Below are positions 1 to 11,532 of a stretch of 64,000 nt of DNA, piece by piece. Origin of the DNA: Myxococcus landrumus (GTDB lineage Bacteria > Myxococcota > Myxococcia > Myxococcales > Myxococcaceae); NCBI RefSeq assembly GCF_017301635.1, contig NZ_CP071091.1, positions 2,430,001 to 2,494,000 on the forward strand. The letters are read 5' to 3'. The translations under genes and the position numbers were made by a program. The notes beneath the pieces are model-generated. The model saw only the letters and a list, made by a program, of their open reading frames with translations. It did no database searches and was not told the DNA's origin. Every line of letters starts with the position of its first letter. The first letter of the stretch is position 1.

Positions 1-1595
1 GCCGAGGGCCGAACCTCCGACACAATCAGGTCCGTCGTGCAGACGATTTCCCGATTGGCGAGCGAGATGACGTCCCCCACCCTCACCTGCCGGTGGGCCT
101 CGGTGGGCTGGGCCACCACGAACGACGACGGGGTCGACATGTCCCGCGTCTGGTCGACGAGCCAGGGGAAGCTGCCCTGGTAGACGAAGCGGAAGAGTCC
201 TCCCGGCACGGACCCTTCGATGAGCCCCGTGCGGGTGATGGAAGGCCCCGTCGGGTTCGCCGGGTCACACGGGAACACCGCCGTCTGCGTGGCGCCGACC
301 AGCGACGCGGCCCCCTCCAGGCCCAGATCGACGGTCTCCGCCGCGTCGCGAGCCACGACCTTCACGAAGGGCTTGCGCGTATCCAGGTCGAACTCGCGCC
401 GGTCGTTGGCGGAGAAGACCGAGATGGCACCGTTCGACGCGGGCATCATGCCGAGCAACGGCACGGTCCCCGTGGCGGCGCTGAGGCCCTCGTCGGACGC
501 GAACAGGAACCGCAGGGTCGCGGTGGGAATCAACGCCAACCCCGTCGGGATGCCCACCCGGGGACGGATGGGGAGCATGCGCGCGCCACTCAGGTCCGTG
601 GCCGTCTGCCCCGTCGCGGTCACCACCGCGAGCGTGCCCGTGCACGTCTCGGCGCCGCCACACGAAAGCTCATCCAGGAGGCCATAGACGAGCTGGCCCG
701 CGACCATCTCCTCGAACTCATCCACGTTCGGGGTGGTGGTGTCATCGTCGCGAACGACCACTCGGGGATGGGACACGACGAGGCGCACCGGGCTGTTGTT
801 GAAGCCCGCGGACAGGTCCCTCGTCTCGGTGGAAGCCGTCCTGCAATCGACATCCGCCGCCGGCTCGGTATCCGTCACCAGCAGCGTGCGACCCGAAAGC
901 CCATTGGACTTGCGCGTGGCCACCACGAGCTGGTTGGCGGGCATCACCGCCATCGACTGCACGGACTCGCCCGGCTGCAGGCAGAACATCGTCACCGGCG
1001 CGGAAACAGCCGCGCCCGCGTCCAGCGCCTCGGGGCCCGGAATCGGCAGGCGCACGACGCGCGCCCCCCCCGAGTCCGCCGCGAAGGGCGCGTCGGGGTC
1101 CTGGATGGCGTAGTAGAGCACGCTGGGCCCCGGGGGCACTCCCTCGGGGACCTCCGCGGGCGAGCGGGCCGCGAAGGCCGTCACCAGGCTGGGCGCGGTC
1201 AGCCGGTAGATCTGCACCAGCCGCGCGGGGTCCGCTGCCACCACGGAGATCTCCGCGGCCCCGGCGCTGCGCGCATAGACATAGGGGCCCGGCAGCGCCG
1301 AGCCGTCCGCCTTGTAGCCCGTGTCCCGGGCCAGCGAGTCCGGCCGGTCCAGCACGGGGATGGCCAGGGACTGGAGCGGGTTGGGGGCACGGATGAAGTG
1401 CCGGTTGTCCGGGTCCCTCGCATCCAGCACCTGGAGCTCGTCCCGGTCCGACGACGTGACGAAGACCAGCCCGCCCACATAGCTCACGTCATACGCGCCT
1501 GACAGGCCGGCGACACCGGTGGTCGGGTCGGTGTCCGAGCACCCCGCCGCCAGTCCAGCACACGCGATGAACACAGGAAGGATGCCGCGCTTCAC
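1..1595 (-). CDS. Propeller-like lipoprotein, C-terminus beyond the window
   Basis: This reading frame begins with GTG at 1595 and stays open to the window edge, so only the first ~531 residues are seen. The N-terminus is a lipoprotein signal with lipobox LAAGC and acylated Cys19, so a lipid-anchored envelope protein is expected. The rest reads as a series of short beta-rich stretches (for example GAYDVSYVGGLVFVTSSD), as in YncE/WD-like propellers that are often annotated as hypothetical in myxobacteria. The start codon overlaps the stop of the upstream lipoprotein gene by four bases (GTGA), which implies translational coupling. I do not recognise a specific function. Confidence 0.75.
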   Translation of the reverse strand, partial: MKRGILPVFIACAGLAAGCSDTDPTTGVAGLSGAYDVSYVGGLVFVTSSDRDELQVLDARDPDNRHFIRAPNPLQSLAIPVLDRPDSLARDTGYKADGSALPGPYVYARSAGAAEISVVAADPARLVQIYRLTAPSLVTAFAARSPAEVPEGVPPGPSVLYYAIQDPDAPFAADSGGARVVRLPIPGPEALDAGAAVSAPVTMFCLQPGESVQSMAVMPANQLVVATRKSNGLSGRTLLVTDTEPAADVDCRTASTETRDLSAGFNNSPVRLVVSHPRVVVRDDDTTTPNVDEFEEMVAGQLVYGLLDELSCGGAETCTGTLAVVTATGQTATDLSGARMLPIRPRVGIPTGLALIPTATLRFLFASDEGLSAATGTVPLLGMMPASNGAISVFSANDRREFDLDTRKPFVKVVARDAAETVDLGLEGAASLVGATQTAVFPCDPANPTGPSITRTGLIEGSVPGGLFRFVYQGSFPWLVDQTRDMSTPSSFVVAQPTEAHRQVRVGDVISLANREIVCTTDLIVSEVRPS

Positions 1596-3058
1596 GGTGA
1601 GGACTCCTGACACACGCTGGTTCCCTGGCGGCTGTCACGCAGTTGCCGCGCACCGAGCAGGGCGACGCGCCGCGCATCCTGCGGCTGGTCGAGGTTGGGA
1701 ATGTCGATGACGGCGACGCGTCCGTCGCCAAAGGTGGTGGTGAACAGACGCGCCGAGTTGCCCCGGACGTCCACCGCCAACCCGTAGGGCTGGCTGGGCT
1801 GAGCCGGGTCCTGGTCTCCCACCAGGACCTGGGCGACGAGCTGCCCCACTTCCTCGTCGTAGATGGAGACGGCCTCGTCGCCGCTGCCCGTCACCGCCAC
1901 CAGGTTGCCCCGGCCCTGGCCGCGCGGGATGATCTTCAGCTCGCTGGCACCCTCGGGCAGCGACAGCGCCGCCACCACGCGCATCGTGGGGAAATCAGCC
2001 CGCGAGTTCTCGATGTCGAGGATGAGCAGCGTGTCCGGTCCGCGCGCCAGCAGGTAGACGCGCTCCCGGTTGGGGTCCACCTGCGTGGGGTTGTCGCGCA
2101 TCATCAGCGGCTCCACGGCGACGCCGCGCGCCTCGCGGATGGCGTAGAGGTCGCGAAGGCTGGTGTCGATGACCCGGCCCGTGTCCGTCCGGTCGACCAG
2201 CCGCAACACGAAGCTCGCGGCGACCGTCCCACGGTCATTCGTCGCGCCGTTCCGCCCGGACACGTACATGTACCGGCCACCGAGCGCGACCGAGTTCGTG
2301 GCGCCAGGCGCGAGCCCGCCCACACCCAACGGCACGAAGCGGGACGTGGTCAGCTCCTCGCGCGTCGGGGACGCCGCCGGGAGGTTCACCAGGTACGTCT
2401 GGAGGTCGCCGAGCCTGTCGCTCCCCTGCGGCCCCACCAGCTCCGTGTGGGTCACCCAGACGAGCGCGTCCGGGTTGTTCCGCTCCACGGTGACGCCCAG
2501 GGGCGCGGGGGCACCCGGCATCCCGTCCTTGTTCGCGCCCGGCACGTTCACCAGCGACAGCGCATTCACGCGGCAATCGACGGTGGTGCCGCTCTGCGCG
2601 CAGCTCAGGTCCTTGCCGTCCGGCGACACGTCGAGCACCTGGAGGACGCTGTCCTCCGCGCGCGTCGCGACGAACAGCCGAGGCGCACGACCCGGTGGGC
2701 TCCACAGCGCCATCTCACCCGCGAAGCTGTCGATGAGCGCGTAAGACGCCGCGCCGACGTGCAGGTCCGTGAGCAACGACGGGAAGCTCCCGACTTCGGC
2801 CTCGTCGGAGAAGTCCTTGCCGAAGGGCCTCAGGCCCAGGGCATCCAAATCCAGCGCGGACACCGCGCCGGAGGCGTAGCACTTGTCGAAGTTGGCCCCG
2901 GCCACGTACAGGAATCCGTTCGTGGACGTGGTGGCCTCGGGGCGCCAGAAGGCGACACCGCTCGGATAGACGAGGCGAGTGGACGGCGGAGGCCGCGGCT
3001 CGGTGTCGACAGAACACGACGCGAGCAGCAGCGCGGAGGTGACAAGGTAGGCGCGCAT
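1592..3058 (-). CDS. Lipoprotein with YncE-like beta-propeller repeats
   Basis: The predicted protein has 488 residues. I chose the ATG at 3058 rather than the longer frame starting at 3265, because it places a lipoprotein signal (MRAYLVTSALLLASC, Cys15) at the N-terminus and removes a translated stretch overlapping the end of glyS. The body contains repeated segments of the type 'ARLFVATRAEDSVLQVLDV' and 'RVYLLARGPDTLLILDI', the pattern of a seven-bladed YncE/lactonase-like propeller. It sits downstream of glyS on the same strand and is coupled to the next lipoprotein gene by a GTGA overlap. The two probably act together at the envelope. Ligand and role are unknown. Confidence 0.8.
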   Translation of the reverse strand: MRAYLVTSALLLASCSVDTEPRPPPSTRLVYPSGVAFWRPEATTSTNGFLYVAGANFDKCYASGAVSALDLDALGLRPFGKDFSDEAEVGSFPSLLTDLHVGAASYALIDSFAGEMALWSPPGRAPRLFVATRAEDSVLQVLDVSPDGKDLSCAQSGTTVDCRVNALSLVNVPGANKDGMPGAPAPLGVTVERNNPDALVWVTHTELVGPQGSDRLGDLQTYLVNLPAASPTREELTTSRFVPLGVGGLAPGATNSVALGGRYMYVSGRNGATNDRGTVAASFVLRLVDRTDTGRVIDTSLRDLYAIREARGVAVEPLMMRDNPTQVDPNRERVYLLARGPDTLLILDIENSRADFPTMRVVAALSLPEGASELKIIPRGQGRGNLVAVTGSGDEAVSIYDEEVGQLVAQVLVGDQDPAQPSQPYGLAVDVRGNSARLFTTTFGDGRVAVIDIPNLDQPQDARRVALLGARQLRDSRQGTSVCQESSP

Positions 3059-3203
3059 CAGAGGGGGGCGGAGTGTAGGAAGGGGCCTCCCCCTGGGCAA
3101 CCGGAAAGGTCGCCGGCCATTCCCGGACGCCCTCCACCCGACGAACCGGCTCCCCCAGGGACAAGCCCCATTCCCCGGGGGGCAGGCGGCCACGGAGCCG
3201 CCG

Positions 3204-5298
3204 TCAGCCGACCGTTTCGGCCTGAATCTTCGAGAAGTCGGCCACCAGGTTGAACAAGGCCCCAATCTCCACGAGCAACCGGATGCGGTTTTCCCGGAGG
3301 TCCTTGTCTTCCGCCATGACCATCACCTTGTCGAAGAAGGTGTCCACGGCGGGCTTCAACCCAGTGATTTCCTTCAGGGCGCCGGAGAAATCGTCCGACT
3401 GGACCAGCCCCGCCACCGAGTTGCGGGCCTGGGTGAAGGCGGTGTGGAGCTGCCGCTCGGCGTCATCCACCAGCTTCTGGGCCTGGGTCTGCCCCCCGGC
3501 CACGTCGCGGCCCTGCTTCTCCACGATGTTGACCACGCGCTTGAACGCCGCCGCCAGGGGCTGGAAGTCCGCCCGGCCGACGATGAGGCTCAGCGCCTCC
3601 AGGCGCTTGTGCGTGGACACCAGGTCGTCGAAGCCCGCGGCCAGCACCGCCTCCACGACGTCCGTGCGGTGCTGCTCACCCCACAGCGACTTGAGCCGGC
3701 CCCGGAAGAACTCCAGCACCTGCTCGCGCGGCGCGGGCTCGCCCGCCTTGCGCTTCACGTTGGCCAGCTTGGGGGCCAGCAGCCGCAGCGCCTCGTCCAC
3801 CGCGGCGGACAGGCTGAACCGGTAGCCCCGGCCCAGCACCAGACGGATGATGGCGATGCAGGCCCGGCGCAGACCGAACGGGTCCGCCGCGCCGCTGGGC
3901 GCCTTGCCGATGGCGAAGATGCCGCACAGCGAGTCCAGCCGGTCCGCGATGCCAATCAGCGCGCCCGCGTCCTGCGTGGGCAGCGCGTCCTCGGCGCCTC
4001 GAGGCAGGTAGTGCTCGAAGATGGCCAGGGCCACCGCATCCGTCTCGCCGCTCGCACGGGCGTACTCGCGGCCCATGGCGCCCTGGAGCTCCGGGAACTC
4101 GCCCACCATGCCGGTGACGAGGTCCGCCTTGGCCAGGGTGGCCGCGCGCTCGATGGTCGCGCTCTCCCCTGCCCGCTTCGTCTGGCCCGCGAGCCACACG
4201 GCCAGCGACCGGAAGCGCTCCACCTTCTCCAGGTACGTGCCCAGCTGCCCCTGCCACACCACGCGGCCCAGCTTCTCCACGCGGTCGATGAGCGGCGTCT
4301 TCCGGTCCTCGTCGAAGAAGAAACGGCCGTCCGCCAGACGCGCGCGCAGCACGCGCTGGTAGCCGCGCAGGCTGAGCTGCTCATCGCGCACGGGGGTGTT
4401 GGACACGGCGATGAACTTGGGCAGGAGCTTCCCCGCCCCGTCCACCAGCGAGAAGTAGCGCTGGTGGCTCTTCATCTCCTGCACCAACACCTCCGGGGGC
4501 AGGTCCAGGTGGCGCTCCTCGAACGAGCCCACCACGGGGCTGGGCAGCTCCACCAGGTTCGTGACCTGGTCGACCAGTCCCTCGTCCTCCAACACCTGGC
4601 CACCGGCCGCCTTGGCCGCCGCCGTCACCTTCTGCACCAGCTGGGCGCGGCGCTTGGCGATGTCCGCCACCACGTTCGCCTTCTCCAGCACGGCCTCGTA
4701 GTCGGCCGGGGCCTTGAGCTCGATGGCGCCCGGTGAAAGGAAGCGGTGGCCGTAGGTGACGCGGCCGCTCTTCACGTCGCCAAACACCACGGGCACCAGG
4801 TCGCCGCCCAGCAGGGCCAACAGCCACTGCACCGGACGCGCGAAGGACGCCTCCACGTCACCCCAGCGCATGGACTTGCGGAAGTTGATGGAGTGCACCG
4901 CCACGTGCAGCGCATCCTGGAGGATGTCCGCCGCCGGACGCCCCTTCTCCTCCACGCGGGCGGACACGTACTCGCCCTTGGCCGTCTGCGAGCGGCCCAG
5001 TTGCTCCACCGTCAGCTTGAGTCCCTCGGCGAACTTCTCCGCCGCCTTGGTGGGCTTGCCCTGCGCGTCGAACGCCGCCTTGGCGCTGGGCCCCAGCACC
5101 TCCTTCACGACGTCCTCGCCCGCGTCCGCCACGCCGAGCACCAGCACCGCCAACCGCCGGGGGGTGCCGTAGAGCTTCACCTCGCCGTGCTTGAGCCGCG
5201 CGTCCGCCATCCGCTCCGTCACCACGCGCCGGAGGTCTTCCAGCGCGGGGCCAATGAACGAGGCCGGAATCTCCTCCGCTCCGACTTCCAGCAGCAGG

Positions 5299-5309
<11 letters not shown>
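3204..5309 (-). CDS. glyS: Glycine--tRNA ligase beta subunit
   Basis: GlyS is the beta chain of the bacterial alpha2beta2 glycyl-tRNA synthetase and carries the tRNA-binding and anticodon-recognition functions in the cytoplasm. The 701-residue product opens with the family signature [14 protein letters not shown] and matches the usual length (about 690). It includes [18 protein letters not shown], typical of the HD-like domain, and a C-terminal anticodon-binding region rich in leucines. The ATG at 5309 overlaps the 3' end of glyQ by 11 bases, so the two subunits are co-translated. The following lipoprotein gene starts 145 bases downstream. Confidence 0.97.
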
Positions 5310-6291
<982 letters not shown>

Positions 6292-6330
6292 AGGCTTTCG
6301 GTGTCCTTCTCGCAGTGCGTCGAAGGAGAA

Positions 6331-6363
6331 GCCCGCGGACCCTAGTGAGGGGGGTCCGTGGGC
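6331..6363. repeat. Inverted repeat between kinase gene and glyQ
   Basis: Two 12-base arms (GCCCGCGGACCC at 6331-6342 and GGGTCCGTGGGC at 6352-6363) are complementary except at one position and enclose a 9-base loop. The repeat lies just downstream of the kinase gene stop and about 40 bases before the glyQ start. It could be a weak terminator or processing signal separating the two transcripts. No T-tract follows it on the minus strand. Confidence 0.45.
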
Positions 6364-6377
6364 GTCAAGGATGGCGC

Positions 6378-8717
6378 TCACTCCTTGTACAGAGGGAGAT
6401 CCGCCAGTCGGATTTGAATCGTCGTCACCTTGCCGGGGTTGATGGGCGCCGACAGGCGACGGTCCACCGCCTCCGCGTTCGTGGGGTCCACCAGGCGCAA
6501 GCTGTACGTTCCCACCGGGAGGGGGAACTTCTTCAGCGGCGTGGTCCCCAACTGGGTGGAGCCATCGAACACGGCCGCCGGAGGCACCGTGCTCAGTGAG
6601 ATCCACCCCATCCCCGCCTTCGCGGCCCCCTGCGCGGAGCTGGTGTCCAACACCTCCGCCAACGCATTGGGGTCCTGCGTCACCGTGGTGACGGGCTCCT
6701 TGTCCGTCTTGGGCTTGGGGGGTTCCTTGCCACGCACGCCCCGCGTGCTGCCCTTGCCCGAGTCGGTGGTTCCCTTCGCGCCCGTGGTCTCCTTGTCCTT
6801 GCCACGCGTGCCCGAAGCGGGCTTCGTCACCGGCGTCTCCGGCGGAGGCGTACGGACCTCGGGGGCAGGTTCGGCCGTCGGTGCCTGGGCGGCCGGACGC
6901 GGATCTGGCGCGGGCGTGGTGCCAGGGAATCCCGGAGGAGGCCCGGGCTTCTGTTGCGGCGGCCAGGCCGCGTTGGCCGCGGGATCCTTCGCGGGAGGCG
7001 GGTCCAGCTCCGCCTTCACCCAGGCCTTCACCGACTCGAAGGCGGGGACGAACTGAGCGCGGACCAGCGGCTGCGTCGCCGCCCAACCCACGCCTCCCAG
7101 CACCAGGAGCAGGAACAACCGCCCCATCCACTTCGATCCCGACTTCGCCGCCGGCGTCTGCACGGGCGTGTCGGAGCGCTGCCCGCCTCGCGGGGCCCGC
7201 GCATTCCCACGCGCGCCCGCCGCACCAGGCCGAGGGGGCCGCGTGCGGAACTGCTGGGTCGACAAGTCACTGGGCTCGTCGAGCGAATCCTGCTCCTCCT
7301 CGACCTCCTCGGGCCGAGGCCGAGGCGTCCGGGAGATCCCCGCCTCCAGCGCGGGCACGGGCCGAGGCGTCCGCTGCGGCGTGGACGCGGGGAGCTCCGC
7401 CTGGAGCTTTCGCGGCTGCTGCTTGGGCCCGCTTCCAGCGCGGGTCGGAATCTCCGGGTCCGTCGCCGTGGCGGGGCGCCGCTGGGGCATCGGCTTGGGT
7501 CCGCTGCCCGTCCCCGCCCGGGTGACGAGCTCCGGCTCCGTCGCCGTGGAGGGCCGCCGTTGCGGCACCGGCTTGGGCGCGCTGCTGCCGTCCGTCCGGG
7601 GCTGGCCCGACGGCGCATGCTGCGTCTTGGGCACCGGCAGCTGGGAGGTGGGGACATGCTCTCCCACCTCCTCCTGTTGAAGCGCGCCGGCCGCCTCGCT
7701 CACCTGCGCGTCCTCGGCGCGGCTGGCCAGCTCCAGGAGCGTGCGCGTCTTCTGGCGCTTCTCCGCGAACAGCTCGCCCATCACCTCGGTGACGCCGTCC
7801 TCGTCGAACAGCTCCGAGCCCAGCGCCGCCTCGATGGCGCGCGCCATCTCGCGGCAGGTCGCGAAGCGCTGCCCCGCGTCTCGCGCGAGCGCCCGCATCA
7901 CCACCGCGTCCAAGGCCTCCGGGATGATGGAGTTGCCCGCGCGCGGCGACACCACGTCCGCCTCGACGATCTGCAACATCACCGCGGCTTCGTGCGGTCC
8001 GTTGAACAGCCGCTGGCCGGTGAGCAGCTCGTGCATCATCACGCCCACCGAGAACAGGTCGCTGCGCCCGTCCATCGCGTGGCCGCGCACCTGCTCCGGG
8101 GACATGTAGCCGCTGGTCCCCTTCACCGTGCCCACCTGCGTACGGCCCAATCGGCCACGTGCCTTCGCGATGCCGAAGTCGATCACCTTGACGACGCCGT
8201 CGTAGGTGAGCATCACGTTCTTCGGTGAGACATCGCGGTGCACCACCGCCACGGGACGCCCGGAGGGGTCCATGAAGTGGTGGGCGTAGTGCAGCCCCAG
8301 GCACGTGTCGCGAATCACCCGGCCGATGAAGCCCAGCGGCAGGCCGTACTGCCGGCGAGCCGCGGCCTTGATGACCTGCTCCAGGTTCTGCCCTGGCAGG
8401 AACTCCATCGCGAGGTACAGCTCCCCGTCCTCCTCGCCCAGGTCGAACACCTGTCCGATGTTCGCGTGCGAGAACGCGGCGGTGATGCGCGCCTCGTCCA
8501 GGAACATCTCGACGAACTGCTCGTCTTTCTTGATGTCTGGGAGGATCTGCTTGACGGCGACGAACTTGCGAAATCCGCCCGGTCCCGAGGTGAAGGCGAG
8601 GAACAGCTCCGCCATTCCTCCCAACGAGAGGCGAGTGAGGATCTCGTACTTTCCGATGCGCCGCCCCCGGTCGGGATCTTCGCTGGCGCCAACCTGCCTG
8701 GCCATGAACCTAGGCAT
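6378..8717 (-). CDS. Membrane Ser/Thr protein kinase with PEGA-like tail
   Basis: This is a eukaryotic-like (Hanks-type) protein kinase of 779 residues. The N-terminal kinase domain has a glycine loop ([10 protein letters not shown]), the ATP-anchoring Lys56 in FVAVKQILP, catalytic HRD at 160-162 with Lys166, DFG at 180, and MSPEQ in the activation segment. A long Pro/Arg/Thr-rich linker leads to a single membrane helix (about 530-552, [13 protein letters not shown]). A second low-complexity stretch and a C-terminal PEGA-like domain ([20 protein letters not shown]) follow outside the membrane. This suggests that an envelope signal is passed to cytoplasmic Ser/Thr phosphorylation. The start is taken as the ATG at 8717; the ATG at 8705 is an alternative. 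It is divergent from the small cysteine-repeat lipoprotein. Confidence 0.92.
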   Translation of the reverse strand: MPRFMARQVGASEDPDRGRRIGKYEILTRLSLGGMAELFLAFTSGPGGFRKFVAVKQILPDIKKDEQFVEMFLDEARITAAFSHANIGQVFDLGEEDGELYLAMEFLPGQNLEQVIKAAARRQYGLPLGFIGRVIRDTCLGLHYAHHFMDPSGRPVAVVHRDVSPKNVMLTYDGVVKVIDFGIAKARGRLGRTQVGTVKGTSGYMSPEQVRGHAMDGRSDLFSVGVMMHELLTGQRLFNGPHEAAVMLQIVEADVVSPRAGNSIIPEALDAVVMRALARDAGQRFATCREMARAIEAALGSELFDEDGVTEVMGELFAEKRQKTRTLLELASRAEDAQVSEAAGALQQEEVGEHVPTSQLPVPKTQHAPSGQPRTDGSSAPKPVPQRRPSTATEPELVTRAGTGSGPKPMPQRRPATATDPEIPTRAGSGPKQQPRKLQAELPASTPQRTPRPVPALEAGISRTPRPRPEEVEEEQDSLDEPSDLSTQQFRTRPPRPGAAGARGNARAPRGGQRSDTPVQTPAAKSGSKWMGRLFLLLVLGGVGWAATQPLVRAQFVPAFESVKAWVKAELDPPPAKDPAANAAWPPQQKPGPPPGFPGTTPAPDPRPAAQAPTAEPAPEVRTPPPETPVTKPASGTRGKDKETTGAKGTTDSGKGSTRGVRGKEPPKPKTDKEPVTTVTQDPNALAEVLDTSSAQGAAKAGMGWISLSTVPPAAVFDGSTQLGTTPLKKFPLPVGTYSLRLVDPTNAEAVDRRLSAPINPGKVTTIQIRLADLPLYKE

Positions 8718-8888
8718 GTTACCCGGGTGCTCCGACGCCGTCGATGAGTGTCGTGCGAAAAGGACCCACCCCCATGGGTGACACGGGCCAGCGGGTTCAA
8801 CTCCACCCCATGTCCCAGGCGTCTCCTCTACACTCCCCCGCTCCAACCCCGGCGGCGCCCTCGGGCTCCGCGCCGAAAGGAAGCACGC

Positions 8889-9308
8889 ATGCTTCGCCAC
8901 GCTCAGCGGCTGAGCCTCATCCTGGGAATCGCCACCGCGGCGCTGATCGCCTGTACGCCCGCGAACGCGGAAGGTCCCGCAACTCCCGCTCCAGCCCAGA
9001 AGAAGGGGACCCAGGCCAAGAAGCCCCCGGCCCCGCCACCCGCGGCCGCTGGCGACGAGGCGACGAAGCCGGCCACCGGCCAGGACGCGGCGCAGCCCGC
9101 CCCGGAGGCCTCCGCGCCGAGCGAGACGGGCGGCAAGTGCACCGGCAAGGCGACCTTCTGCGCGGTGTACTCGAGCATCTTCTGCAGCAGCCAGCCCGGG
9201 TGCGCCTACTCGTACGCCTCCAGGATGTGCATGGGCATCGCCGTGGAGTGCGACAAGGCCACGAACGCGACCTTCTGCGGGAAGATCAAGGGCTGCACCT
9301 GGAAGTGA
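8889..9308 (+). CDS. Small lipoprotein with two tandem cysteine repeats
   Basis: The 139-residue product starts at the ATG at 8889, preceded by AAAGGAAG. It has a lipoprotein-type signal ending in LIAC (Cys22) and an Ala/Pro/Lys-rich linker to about residue 80. The C-terminal module holds eight cysteines in two matching units: C-x6-C-x7-C-x5-C, then C-x6-C-x8-C-x5-C, each ending in a GC pair motif (QPGC, IKGC). This looks like an internally duplicated, disulfide-stabilised extracytoplasmic domain. I know no function for it. It is divergently transcribed from the PEGA-like kinase and could be a surface partner or an unrelated secreted factor. Confidence 0.75.
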   Translation: MLRHAQRLSLILGIATAALIACTPANAEGPATPAPAQKKGTQAKKPPAPPPAAAGDEATKPATGQDAAQPAPEASAPSETGGKCTGKATFCAVYSSIFCSSQPGCAYSYASRMCMGIAVECDKATNATFCGKIKGCTWK

Positions 9309-9317
9309 CGCGGGCTG

Positions 9318-10517
9318 TCACGCGCTCAGCGCACGCACCCGCTCCGCCAGGTTCTGGGTGAAGAGCCGGTAGATGCGCAGCGCCGCCGCCTCATGGGTGT
9401 CGAGGTAGTGCTCGAAGGCGGTGCGGCTGATGCGCAGCGCGCGCACGGCCGTCCGTGCTCGCACGTGGGCGGACACCGGGGCGTCCTGCACCAGGGAGAT
9501 CTCCCCGAGATAGGCCCCGGGCCCCAGTGAGTTGAGGCGGCGGGCATCCGGCTCCGGGCCGCTGAAGACATCCACCGTCCCCTCCATGAGCACCAGGAGG
9601 CCCACGGCCGGCTCGCCCTTGCCCAGCACCACGGAGCCCTGCGCGAGCACGACCTGCCGCGCCTGGCGGTAGAGGTCCTTCATGTCCTCCAGCGACAGCT
9701 CGCTGAAGATGGGGATGGCCTTGAGGAAGCGGTACCCGTTGGCCACCGGCTTCGCGCTGGGCACGTTGCGGCGGCCCAGCACCGCCTCCGCCTCCGCGTT
9801 CATGCCCATGCGACGCAGCAGCCGGGCCCGCTCCGTCACCATCGCCGGCTCGGCCCGCGCCGCGTCGGAGCTGGTCAACGAGTCCACCAGCACCGCGAGC
9901 GCCCGGTGCGTGAAGCCCTCCACGTCCAACAAGCGGCACATGCGCAGCACCGCTTCGATGTAGCGAGGGTCCTCGGGCGTCACGCTGCCCAGGACCTCCA
10001 CCTCGGCGTGCGGCTGGCCCAGCTCCCGGTAGAGGTCCGCCGCGTCGAAGGGACGCTTGAGCCGGACCAGGCACTGCGCCATCGACTCCCGGGAGCCCAG
10101 GCCGCGATACACCTCCAGCGCGCGCTCCAGGGCCCCGCCCCGCTCGAAGAACGCCGCCGCGCGCACGGAATCTCCCGCGCGCAGCCACGCTTCCGCCGCG
10201 TCGAGGTACTGACCGCTCTGCGCATACAGGTCGGCCGCCGCGGCATCATCGCCGCTGCCGTCCATCAACCGCGCGGCGCCCAGGAAGTCACGCGCCCTGC
10301 GCAGCACCTCCACCAGCCCGCGTCGCTCCTTCGGCGGACGCTGCGCCGCCTGCTTTCTCAGCCGCTCGCGCTGAGAGTCTCCCAGCTCCTCGTAGAGCTG
10401 GGCGGCCTCTTCTGTCTCGTCCAGCTCCACCAGCGACCGCACCGCTCGCAATGCGCCGTCGGTATCCGTCCCCATGCGCGCGCCCCCCACGCTCTGACCG
10501 CCTGTGGCTCCTGGCAT
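9318..10517 (-). CDS. Repeat protein with C-terminal cyclic-nucleotide-binding domain
   Basis: The product has 399 residues and starts at the ATG at 10517 behind GGAGGACGAGAC. Residues about 20-240 are Ala/Leu-rich helical repeats of TPR or SEL1-like character (EEAAQLYEELGD, DAAAADLYAQSGQYLDAAEA). Residues about 265-395 form a cNMP-binding/Crp-like beta-roll, with IPIFSELSLEDMKDLY and the phosphate-cassette-like GPGAYLGEISLVQDAPVSAH. No helix-turn-helix follows, so it is not a Crp-type regulator. It is more likely a cAMP- or cyclic-dinucleotide-responsive scaffold. Orthologues of this architecture are common in myxobacteria but uncharacterised as far as I know. Confidence 0.85.
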   Translation of the reverse strand: MPGATGGQSVGGARMGTDTDGALRAVRSLVELDETEEAAQLYEELGDSQRERLRKQAAQRPPKERRGLVEVLRRARDFLGAARLMDGSGDDAAAADLYAQSGQYLDAAEAWLRAGDSVRAAAFFERGGALERALEVYRGLGSRESMAQCLVRLKRPFDAADLYRELGQPHAEVEVLGSVTPEDPRYIEAVLRMCRLLDVEGFTHRALAVLVDSLTSSDAARAEPAMVTERARLLRRMGMNAEAEAVLGRRNVPSAKPVANGYRFLKAIPIFSELSLEDMKDLYRQARQVVLAQGSVVLGKGEPAVGLLVLMEGTVDVFSGPEPDARRLNSLGPGAYLGEISLVQDAPVSAHVRARTAVRALRISRTAFEHYLDTHEAAALRIYRLFTQNLAERVRALSA

Positions 10518-10712
10518 GTCTCGTCCTCCGCCCGGTTCGGCGCTTCTATCGCGCCTGCCCCAACTGACTCGACGTCTCTGTCTCCATGAATCACCCTAAA
10601 CGTGAGATAGAAAGCATCCAGTTGATTCGCCGCCCCGGCGATACACGCCGCGATTCAACGTCAATAACGCGGGTGCCATCGGTTCCTCGCACCGAGTCCT
10701 CGGTCGTTACCC

Positions 10713-11447
10713 TCACCGAGTTGGACGCACACGACGCCGGGGCCGGTTCCGTGGGCCCCCCCGTCGCGCCTGTCCCTTGGAGGAAGAAGTCCGGCGCGGC
10801 GGGGTCCTCGCCCCCCCGGGCCCCTCCATGCACTTCAACACCATCTGCTTCAACAGTGCATACACAGGTGTCGCATCGAACGCGGGGTCCAGCAACGAAT
10901 GGAGCGCGAGCCCGTCGAAACAGGCCTTGATGATGGAGGCATAGTGTCGATCAATGGGCTCGGGCGGAACCTCTTCCCCGCCCCGATAGCGCGCCACCAC
11001 GCGCGCCACCTCTGAGTCGCCCTCCGCCTGGAGCTCCGCGACCGCCCCCGTGAGCTCCACGTTGCGAAGTCCCAACGCGAACAGTTCGTAGCGCAGCCGG
11101 AACTGCTCCGGAGCGGAGCGCAGGTGGCGCTCTCCCCAGGCGAAGCTCGCGTCCGCCAACTGCTCCAGCGGCGTCTCCTCCCGCAACCGGCGCAGCTCCG
11201 CCACGTACTGCTGGCTGTGCTCGCGTGTCACCGCCAACAGCAGCGCGTCCTTGCTGCCGAAGTAGTAGTGGACCAGGCCCTGGTTCACCCCCGCGACCCG
11301 CGCGACCTCCTTCACCGTCGTCGCGTCGTAGCCGCGCTCGGCCAGCACGCGGTAGCTCGCGGCGATGAGCCGCGCACGGGCATCCGACTCCCCCGCAACC
11401 TCCGGCGACGCGTTGGATGAGGTCTTGCCACTGCGTGGTCGAGGCAT
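10713..11447 (-). CDS. TetR/AcrR-family transcriptional repressor
   Basis: The 244-residue protein has an N-terminal TetR helix-turn-helix (residues about 25-70; the recognition region includes TTVKEVARVAGVNQGLVHYY) and an all-helical ligand-binding C-terminal domain. It ends in an unusually basic tail rich in Arg, Pro and Gly, beyond the normal ~200-residue family length. It is divergent from the putative efflux operon that begins at 11583. Two inverted repeats with TetR-like character lie in the intergenic space, so it probably represses that operon and perhaps itself. The inducer is unknown. Confidence 0.93.
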   Translation of the reverse strand: MPRPRSGKTSSNASPEVAGESDARARLIAASYRVLAERGYDATTVKEVARVAGVNQGLVHYYFGSKDALLLAVTREHSQQYVAELRRLREETPLEQLADASFAWGERHLRSAPEQFRLRYELFALGLRNVELTGAVAELQAEGDSEVARVVARYRGGEEVPPEPIDRHYASIIKACFDGLALHSLLDPAFDATPVYALLKQMVLKCMEGPGGARTPPRRTSSSKGQARRGGPRNRPRRRVRPTR

Positions 11448-11532
11448 CTGTCTCCCTTAGGACGCACAACTCCCACCTGCAAGGGTGCCACAGCCGGCTG
11501 CCCGGTCGCCTTGACATCGCTCGAGCCCCGCC

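Noticed and set aside
93..1502. Long plus-strand frame at the left end
   Set aside because: It lies opposite the lipoprotein frame, is full of Arg, Gly and His, and has no recognisable domain. The lipobox and beta-rich repeats are on the minus strand.
6292..7131. N-terminal extension of glyQ
   Set aside because: The extension overlaps the kinase gene in another frame and is not part of the GlyQ family, which begins near FQDLIFTLQ.
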